12,118 nt of DNA, taken from an uncultured Eubacteriales bacterium (GTDB lineage Bacteria; Bacillota; Clostridia; Oscillospirales; Butyricicoccaceae). Of the stretch, positions 6,906-12,118 are shown piece by piece. Below the pieces are notes generated by a model. It did no database searches, was not told the DNA's origin, and was given only the letters and a program-made list of their open reading frames with translations. A program made the position numbers and the translations under genes. Position 1 is the first letter of the stretch. Each line of letters starts with the position of its first letter. The stretch spans positions 1 through 12,118 of the forward strand of contig CAKUPI010000032.1 of NCBI GenBank assembly GCA_934675045.1. The letters run 5' to 3'.

Positions 6906-8968
6906 GGCCGCTTTCCCCGGCGCGGCGCTTTTTTGCCAAAGCCGCCCTTTGCCCGGCCCCCGCCCTTCGCGCCGTGCGCCGCGCGCTCCGGCCCCTGTCC
7001 CTTCGGGGTGTGCGCCGCGCGCGCCTTGCCGGCCGGCCGGCCCTTTTCCCTGCCCCGCGCCGCGGGCTCTGCGCCCTTTGGGCCGCCGCGCGCCGGCTTG
7101 CGGCTCTTTCCCTCGGACTTTTTCGCGCAGTCCGGGCAGAGTGCCCGGATGTTCTCGGGAACCGGCCCGCGAATCAGGCAGTCCGGCCCGCCGCCGATGA
7201 GGTCCTCGCGTCCCGCCAGCACCAGCGCGCGCAGCACCAGATCGCGGTTTTTGGGGTTGCGGCACTGCAGCAGCGCGCGCTGCATGGCCTTTTCTTCGGG
7301 CGTGCGCGCCACGAACACCGGCTTCATGGTGCGCGGATCGAGGCCGGTGTAGTACATGGCGGTCGACAGCGTGCCGGGCGTCGGGTAAAAATCCTGCACC
7401 TGCTCGGGCGACATGCGGTGCTTTTTCAGGTACTGCGCCAGCGCGATGGCGTCCTCAAGGCGGCTGCCGGGGTGCGAGGACATCAGGTAGGGCACAAGGT
7501 ACTGCTCTTTGCCGCATTCGGCCGTGATTTTGTAAAACCGCTCGCAAAAGCGGTCGTAAACGTCGGCAAAGGGCTTTCCCATATAGTGCAGCACGTTGGG
7601 CGAGATGTGCTCGGGCGCCACCTTGAGCTGCCCGCCGACATGGTACTGCACCAGCTCGCTGAAAAACTCGCCCTTTTTGTCGCGCAGCATGTAGTCAAAC
7701 CGGATGCCCGAGCGGATAAAGACCTTTTTAACGCCGGGCAGGGCGCGCAGCTTGCGCAAAAGGGCCAGATAATCGCTTTCGCCGGCGTCGAGCGCCGGGC
7801 AGGGCGTGGGGAACAGGCACTGCCGGTCGGCGCATGTGCCGACGGCCGCCTGCTTTTTGCAGGCCGGGCGGCGGAAGTTGGCCGTCGGGCCGCCGACGTC
7901 GTGGATGTAGCCCTTGAAATCGGGGTTTTTTAGCATTTTTTCCGCCTCGCGCAGCACCGAATCGTGCCCCCGCGAGGTAACGTAGCGGCCCTGATGCAGC
8001 GCCAGCGCGCAGAAGTTGCACGAGCCGAAGCAGCCGCGGTTGTGGATGATGGAAAACTGCACCTCTTCAATGGCGGCAACGCCGCCCATTTCCTCGTAGT
8101 CGGGGTGGTACCAGCGGGTGTAGGGCAGGTCGAAAACGGCGTCCAGCTCCCGCCCCTCCAAAGGGTGTACCGGCGGGTTCTGGACGAGGACGCGGCCCTC
8201 GTGGGGCTGAAGCAGGGCGTGTCCGCGCACAAAGTCCTGCTCGTTCTGCTCGGCAAAGGCGGCGCGCGCGTAGCTCTTTTTGTTTTGGCTCACCTCGGTA
8301 AAGGAGGGCAGCCGCACCGGGTCGGCAAACAGGCAGTCCGCTTCCGACGCCGCCATAAAGCAGGTGCCGCGCACGTCGCGGATGTCGCCGATGCGCTCCC
8401 CCTTTTTCAGCCGCTTGGCAATTTCGACAACGGGCTTTTCCCCCATGCCGTAAACGAGCAGGTCGGCGCCGCTGTCGGCCAGCACCGAGCGCCGCACCTT
8501 GTCCTCCCAGTAGTCATAGTGGGCAAAACGGCGCAGCGACGCCTCGATGCCCCCGATGATCACGGGCAGGCCGGGAAAGGCGCGGCGCGCCAGCCCCGAA
8601 TAGACAATGACGGCGCGGTCGGGGCGGCGGCCCGGCTGTCCGCCGGGGGTGTAGGCGTCCTTTTCGCGGCGGCGGCGCGCCACCGAGTAGTGGGCCACCA
8701 TCGAGTCGATGTTTCCGGCGTTGACCAAAACGCCGAGCCGCGGGCGGCCCATGGCCTCGAAATCGGCCGTTGTATGGAAGTCGGGCTGGGAGAGCACGGC
8801 GACGCGGAAGCCGTTTTTTTCCAGAACGCGCGAAATGACGGCCGTGCCGAAGGACGGGTGATCGACGTAGGCGTCGCCCGTCACGAGCAGAAAATCATAA
8901 TAGTACCAGCCCCGCTCCAGCATATCCTGCCGGGAAATGGGGAGAAAATCGCATCGCTGCGCATGCAT
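6902..8968 (-). CDS. ygiQ: YgiQ family radical SAM protein
   Basis: A 688-residue protein of the UPF0313/YgiQ family, whose reaction is not established. The radical SAM cluster motif is CFGSCNFC (C313, C317, C320, CxxxCxxC). Upstream are the family's N-terminal blocks: DFLLVTGDAYVDHPSFG, a VNAGNIDSMV segment and IIGGIEASLRRFAHYDYW followed by DSGADLLVYGMGE. After the core come KVAPEHIS and the QDFYPTPGTLSTAMYYTG region. Extra cysteines (C370, C379, C384, C390 and CPDC at 611-614) may bind metal. The last 73 residues form a low-complexity tail rich in Gly, Ala, Pro, Lys and Arg. The ATG has AGGAGG 7 bases upstream, and the stop overlaps the QueG-like gene (GTGA). A terminator lies directly before the ribosome binding site, so no separate promoter fits in the gap. 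Confidence 0.93.
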   Translation of the reverse strand: MHAQRCDFLPISRQDMLERGWYYYDFLLVTGDAYVDHPSFGTAVISRVLEKNGFRVAVLSQPDFHTTADFEAMGRPRLGVLVNAGNIDSMVAHYSVARRRREKDAYTPGGQPGRRPDRAVIVYSGLARRAFPGLPVIIGGIEASLRRFAHYDYWEDKVRRSVLADSGADLLVYGMGEKPVVEIAKRLKKGERIGDIRDVRGTCFMAASEADCLFADPVRLPSFTEVSQNKKSYARAAFAEQNEQDFVRGHALLQPHEGRVLVQNPPVHPLEGRELDAVFDLPYTRWYHPDYEEMGGVAAIEEVQFSIIHNRGCFGSCNFCALALHQGRYVTSRGHDSVLREAEKMLKNPDFKGYIHDVGGPTANFRRPACKKQAAVGTCADRQCLFPTPCPALDAGESDYLALLRKLRALPGVKKVFIRSGIRFDYMLRDKKGEFFSELVQYHVGGQLKVAPEHISPNVLHYMGKPFADVYDRFCERFYKITAECGKEQYLVPYLMSSHPGSRLEDAIALAQYLKKHRMSPEQVQDFYPTPGTLSTAMYYTGLDPRTMKPVFVARTPEEKAMQRALLQCRNPKNRDLVLRALVLAGREDLIGGGPDCLIRGPVPENIRALCPDCAKKSEGKSRKPARGGPKGAEPAARGREKGRPAGKARAAHTPKGQGPERAAHGAKGGGRAKGGFGKKAPRRGKRP

Positions 8969-8975
8969 AGTCTTT

Positions 8976-8981
8976 CCTCCT
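8976..8981 (-). promoter_or_regulatory. Strong ribosome binding site of ygiQ next to a terminator
   Basis: On the - strand AGGAGG lies 7 bases before the ATG at 8968, and it starts only two bases after the T run of the preceding terminator (8984-8989). Perfect SD sequence and good spacing support the chosen start. Confidence 0.85.
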
Positions 8982-8983
8982 GT

Positions 8984-9009
8984 AAAAAAGGGGGCCGAAA
9001 CGCCCCCTT
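8984..9009 (-). terminator. Terminator after the flavin reductase gene
   Basis: The - strand reads AAGGGGGC, a 6-base loop, GCCCCCTT and then more T (six in all at 8984-8989). The arms are 9002-9009 and 8988-8995, beginning 6 bases after the flavin reductase stop. This is a classic intrinsic terminator with an eight-pair stem. It occupies most of the 46-base gap before ygiQ. Confidence 0.88.
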
Positions 9010-9015
9010 CTTCCG

Positions 9016-9531
9016 CTATTTTTTCACATAGGCCGAGACGACCTCGGCGATGTACACGCGGTGCACGTCCCCGCGGTCGGGATAGGCGCTGTCGAGAACG
9101 GCCGGGTCCAGCGCCTTCTCGAAGTCAACCCAGTCGGCGTACAGCTTGCGGCAGACCAGCACGGCCTTGGCCTCTTCAAAGGCATGCTCGCCGTCGATGA
9201 CGACGGGCGTCAGGCCGCTTTCCCGCATTTTGTCCATATCGCGGCCCGACTTTGTGCCCAGCCTGCGCAACGGCTCACGGTATTGATCGTGCTCGAAAAA
9301 GCTGAGGGTAAAGCAGTCGCGCTGTTCCGAAAACTCCAGCGTATAGCGGCTTTTGCGCACATAGGCGGTGACAACCGGGCGGCCCCACAGCCAGCCGGCC
9401 TGCCCCCACGCAATGGTCATGGTGTTCCATTTTTCCGCGCCGCCCGCCGTAATGAGGGCCCAATCGTCATCGAACAGGGAAAAAATGTTGCCGGGAAGCT
9501 GCTTGACGTCGATTTTTTCAAACTGGCTCAT
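9016..9531 (-). CDS. Flavin reductase family protein (FMN-binding split barrel)
   Basis: A 171-residue cytoplasmic protein. The segment AEKWNTMTIAWGQAGWLWGRPVVTAYVRKSRY (32-63; NTMT and the paired Trp/Gly strand are the key parts), then CFTLSFF (73-79), matches the FMN-binding barrel of flavin reductase/flavoredoxin-like proteins. These bind FMN and pass electrons from NAD(P)H or other carriers. There is no signal peptide or membrane helix. The ATG has CTCCTTT on the + strand (AAAGGAG on the coding strand, 9540-9546), 8 bases upstream. It lies 69 bases after ftsK with no visible promoter in that GC-rich gap, so it is probably co-transcribed with ftsK. The partner and physiological substrate are not evident. 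Confidence 0.88.
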   Translation of the reverse strand: MSQFEKIDVKQLPGNIFSLFDDDWALITAGGAEKWNTMTIAWGQAGWLWGRPVVTAYVRKSRYTLEFSEQRDCFTLSFFEHDQYREPLRRLGTKSGRDMDKMRESGLTPVVIDGEHAFEEAKAVLVCRKLYADWVDFEKALDPAVLDSAYPDRGDVHRVYIAEVVSAYVKK

Positions 9532-9551
9532 GCACTTTTCTCCTTTCTCCG

Positions 9552-9591
9552 GCGGCTGCTTCGCCGCGTTCAGGCCCCCGCGGGGCGGCCT
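9552..9591 (-). other. Two GC-rich hairpins between ftsK and the flavin reductase gene
   Basis: An inverted repeat at 9572-9591 (AGGCC and C/G runs, one bulged base, tiny loop) and a second at 9552-9567 (GCGGC, 6-base loop, GCCGC) sit in the 69-base gap. Neither is followed by a T run on either strand, so I do not call them intrinsic terminators. They may stabilise the ftsK transcript end or be chance folds of a GC-rich spacer. Confidence 0.4.
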
Positions 9592-9600
9592 TCCTCTGTG

Positions 9601-12118
9601 TTATTCATCCAGCCCCTGCCGGCGCAGCACCATCTCTTTCCACTGGTCGCGGGTGATGAGCACCTGCCGGGGCTTGGAGCCTTCAAACGGCCCGACGATA
9701 CCGCGCTCTTCCATCTGGTCGACCAGACGTGCAGCGCGCGAATATCCCAGCTTGAGACGGCGCTGGAGCATGGAAACCGAGGCCTGTCCGCTGTCGACGA
9801 CCACCTCGATGGCCGCCTGAAGCATGCTGTCCTCCTCCTCGCCGGACTCTCCGCCGCCTCCGCCGCCCGAGGCGTTCTCGGCCTGGCGCTCGATGTGCTC
9901 CATGACCTCCTCGGAATAATCGGCCGTGCTGGTGTTTTTGATAAACCCGACGACCTCCTCCACCTCGCTCGTCGTGATAAAGCAGCCCTGCACGCGCAGC
10001 GGCTTGCTCATGCCGAGCGGATTGTAAAGCATGTCGCCGCGGCCGATCAGCTTTTCGGCGCCGGTGGCATCCAGAATGATGCGCGACTCGATTTGCGACG
10101 CGACGGTGAAGGCGATGCGCGAGGGGATGTTGGCCTTCATGATGCCGGTGATGACGTCGGCCGACGGGCGCTGCGTGGCGATGATCAGATGCATACCGGC
10201 GGCGCGCGCCATCTGCGCGATGCGGGCAATGGCCTCTTCGACCTCGTTTGCAGCGACAAACATGAGGTCGGCCAGCTCGTCAATGACGATGACAATCTGC
10301 GGCAGCGTCTCCCCCTCGCCGCGGCGGCGGACCTCGGCGTTGTACGACACGAGGTCGCGGGCCCCCAGCTCGCTCATCAGCTTATAGCGCTTCATCATCT
10401 CGCTGACGGCCCAGCCCAGCGCGCCGGCCGCCTTCTTCGGGTCGGTGACGACGGGGATCAGAAGGTGCGGAATGCCGTTGTACACGCCCAGCTCGATCAT
10501 TTTGGGGTCGACCATAATCAGCCGCACCTCGTCGGGCGTCGATTTGTAAATCAGACTGATCAAAATGGAGTTGATGCACACCGACTTGCCCGATCCGGTG
10601 GTTCCGGCGATGAGCATGTGGGGCATTTTCGCGATGTCGCCGACGATGCACTTGCCCTCGATGTCCTTGCCGACGGCAAAGGACAGCCGGGACTTGCTCG
10701 CCTTGAACTCGGCGCTGTCCAGAATCTCGCGCAGGGTGATCATCTGCTGCGTCTCGTTGGGCACCTCGATGCCGACGGCCAGCTTGTCCGGAATGGTGGA
10801 AATGCGCACGTTGGCCGCGCCGAGCGCCAGGGCGATGTCGTCCGACAGCCCGGCAATGCGCGAAAACTTGACGCCGCGCTGCGGCTGCAGCTCATAGCGC
10901 GTCACCGTCGGGCCGCGCGTCACGCCGACAATGGTGGTCTCCACGCCGAAGCTTTGCAGCGTGTCGGTCAGGCGCTCGGCGCAGCGGCGGATCTCCTCGC
11001 TGTGGTCGGCGCTCTGGTTCCGGCTTTCGCGCAACAGGCTGATGGGCGGGTAAAGGTAGCTGTCCTGCGCCCCCTCCTGTCCGTGGGCCGCCTGCTCCAG
11101 CGCCTCGGCGACCGCCGTTTCCTCCGGTTTTTCGCCGGACGCGCCCGTCTCGGCGGGCGGCGCGGGGACAGGCTCCTCTGCCCCGCTGTGCCCGTTTTCC
11201 GGCTTTGGCGTTTCCGGCGGCGCGACCTCGGCCTGATAAATGGCAAAATCCGGCACGACCGGCCGCGCCGGCGGCGGCTGCCAGGGCGGTGCCTGCGGCG
11301 GCGCCTCCTCCGGCCCGGCCGGTTCCTTCAGCTCCTGCGCGGCCAGCACCTCGGCCGGGGTGGGGACGGAGGGCGGCGGAACCAAGTCCTGCCCGCGTCC
11401 GGCCCTGTCCTCCGCGGCCTCCCGCCGCGTCCGCCTGACGGCCGGCGGAACGTCGTCGATGGGAATGTCCACCCGTCTCCCGCCGCAGGGCTTTTTCTCC
11501 GCCCGGCGCAGCCCGCGCAGGGGCGGCTCGGAAGATGGCTCCTCCTCCGGCTCGGGCAGCGGCCTGAGACGCTGCCACAGGCTGGCGGGCGAAGCGTTGC
11601 AGGCCACCAAAAGCCCGGCGGCAAACAGAATCATGCAGAAAATCAAAGCGCCGACGTTGGAAATGGCCGCCCGCAGCAAAAGGGCCAGCGACCCGGCCAG
11701 CAGCCCGCCGTTTTCCAGCGCGCGGCCGCCCTCGGCCAACCCCTTGACGCCGGCCCAGCTCATTTCAAAGGGCTGCACGTCAAAGAGCAGGTGCCGCACG
11801 GCGCCCATCAGAACGGGCAGCAGCATGATGCAGGCGACGCGCAGGCGGGCCTTGCCCTTGCGCTTGACCAGCAGCAGGCCGCCCGCCGCCAGCAGCGCAA
11901 AGGGCATCAGGTAAAAGCCGTAGCCCACCAGCGACCCGATCAGCCAGCGGTACCAGTCAATGGCAAAGCCCTCGACCCTGAAAAAGGACAAAAAGGCGAC
12001 AAAGCTCAGCACCAGCAGGCCGCCCGCCCAGATTTCGCGGCGGATCAGCGGCTTTTTCTGCGGCTTTTTCTTGTTGCGGCCCGACGCCGGTTTTTTTGTC
12101 TGTGAGGCAGCCCTGGCC
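9601..12118 (-). CDS. ftsK: DNA translocase FtsK/SpoIIIE, start just outside the window
   Basis: Of this protein, 838 residues are visible, starting in a basic segment (ARAASQTKKP...). Only a few residues are likely missing, because the frame is open to the edge. About four hydrophobic helices (near 31-47, 58-82, 93-108, 138-174) anchor it at the division septum. A Pro/Glu/Ala-rich linker (about 185-352) leads to the motor: alpha domain (near 355-455), Walker A GTTGSGKS (505-512), Walker B IVIVIDELAD (608-617) and the IIATQRPSADVITG block (645-658). A Gly/Glu-rich spacer precedes the C-terminal gamma winged helix (about 763-830, QASVSMLQRRLKLGYSRAAR), which reads orienting sequences on DNA. 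The ATP-driven pump moves chromosome ends out of the septum, and in sporulating Firmicutes SpoIIIE pumps the chromosome into the forespore. Sequence alone does not say which name fits. Confidence 0.96.
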   Translation of the reverse strand, partial: ARAASQTKKPASGRNKKKPQKKPLIRREIWAGGLLVLSFVAFLSFFRVEGFAIDWYRWLIGSLVGYGFYLMPFALLAAGGLLLVKRKGKARLRVACIMLLPVLMGAVRHLLFDVQPFEMSWAGVKGLAEGGRALENGGLLAGSLALLLRAAISNVGALIFCMILFAAGLLVACNASPASLWQRLRPLPEPEEEPSSEPPLRGLRRAEKKPCGGRRVDIPIDDVPPAVRRTRREAAEDRAGRGQDLVPPPSVPTPAEVLAAQELKEPAGPEEAPPQAPPWQPPPARPVVPDFAIYQAEVAPPETPKPENGHSGAEEPVPAPPAETGASGEKPEETAVAEALEQAAHGQEGAQDSYLYPPISLLRESRNQSADHSEEIRRCAERLTDTLQSFGVETTIVGVTRGPTVTRYELQPQRGVKFSRIAGLSDDIALALGAANVRISTIPDKLAVGIEVPNETQQMITLREILDSAEFKASKSRLSFAVGKDIEGKCIVGDIAKMPHMLIAGTTGSGKSVCINSILISLIYKSTPDEVRLIMVDPKMIELGVYNGIPHLLIPVVTDPKKAAGALGWAVSEMMKRYKLMSELGARDLVSYNAEVRRRGEGETLPQIVIVIDELADLMFVAANEVEEAIARIAQMARAAGMHLIIATQRPSADVITGIMKANIPSRIAFTVASQIESRIILDATGAEKLIGRGDMLYNPLGMSKPLRVQGCFITTSEVEEVVGFIKNTSTADYSEEVMEHIERQAENASGGGGGGESGEEEDSMLQAAIEVVVDSGQASVSMLQRRLKLGYSRAARLVDQMEERGIVGPFEGSKPRQVLITRDQWKEMVLRRQGLDE

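Noticed and set aside
5761..6939. A 392-codon - strand frame that would join the CBS motif to an Arg-rich N-terminal extension.
   Set aside because: The extension is the QueG-like gene read in the wrong frame and through the terminator. Only the last 82 residues resemble a protein family.
6906..7265. A longer QueG-like protein starting at 7265.
   Set aside because: The extra 120 residues are the Arg/Gly-rich shadow of the ygiQ tail. The GTG overlapping the ygiQ stop gives a family-like N-terminus.
6081..7352. 423-codon + strand frame opposite the QueG-like gene and the ygiQ tail.
   Set aside because: It lies antisense to two supported genes, its composition is low-complexity Arg/Ala/Pro, and it has no initiation signal.
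9061..12105. Over 3 kb of open + strand frame (1014 codons) opposite ftsK and the flavin reductase gene.
   Set aside because: It is antisense to two clear genes. Codons ending in G or C on the coding strand leave few stop codons on the reverse frame. The translation is rich in His, Gln, Gly and Arg with no domain, and no ribosome binding site or promoter fits.

Overview
The window is a GC-rich (by eye well above 60% G+C) chromosomal segment from a Firmicute, most likely a clostridial lineage of the Oscillospiraceae/Ruminococcaceae type. Reasons: pst-phoU-phoP-phoR order with overlapping genes, AGGAGG-type ribosome binding sites, a lipoprotein-type substrate-binding protein, a clostridial-style YgiQ/QueG-like pair and an FtsK/SpoIIIE translocase with a long Pro/Glu/Ala linker. 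No marker gene fixes the genus. Gene density is high, and the largest gap without a gene is about 160 bases (5601-5760).

Region 1 (1-3983, + strand) is the end of a phosphate uptake and sensing operon. It holds the tail of pstA, then pstB (ATPase), phoU (coupling regulator), a PhoP/PhoB-type response regulator and a PhoR-type sensor kinase. From pstB on the genes overlap by 1-4 bases or lie 1 base apart, so transporter ATPase, PhoU and the two-component pair are probably made together. A compact hairpin at 3996-4014 ends the operon and also serves the convergent gene.

Region 2 (4032-5690, - strand) is a single SBP_bac_5 family lipoprotein with no permease or ATPase beside it. It has its own near-consensus promoter (TTGACA, 17 bases, TATATT) in a small AT-rich island, and a short perfect dyad covers the -10 box.

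Region 3 (5761-12118, - strand) reads, in transcription order: ftsK/spoIIIE (start just off the window), a flavin reductase-family protein, a terminator, a YgiQ-family radical SAM protein, a QueG-like double-cluster iron-sulfur protein overlapping it by 4 bases, a second terminator, and an 82-residue ORF with a single CBS motif. Both terminators lie directly against the next same-strand gene, with no room for an ordinary promoter in between. The downstream genes therefore depend on readthrough or on promoters hidden in coding sequence.

I see mostly core housekeeping and nutrient genes. There is no CRISPR array, insertion sequence, phage gene, tRNA, rRNA or defence system. The points worth a second look are the half CBS protein, the terminator-start junctions, the solitary binding protein with its dyad, the non-canonical QueG-like protein and the very basic YgiQ tail.
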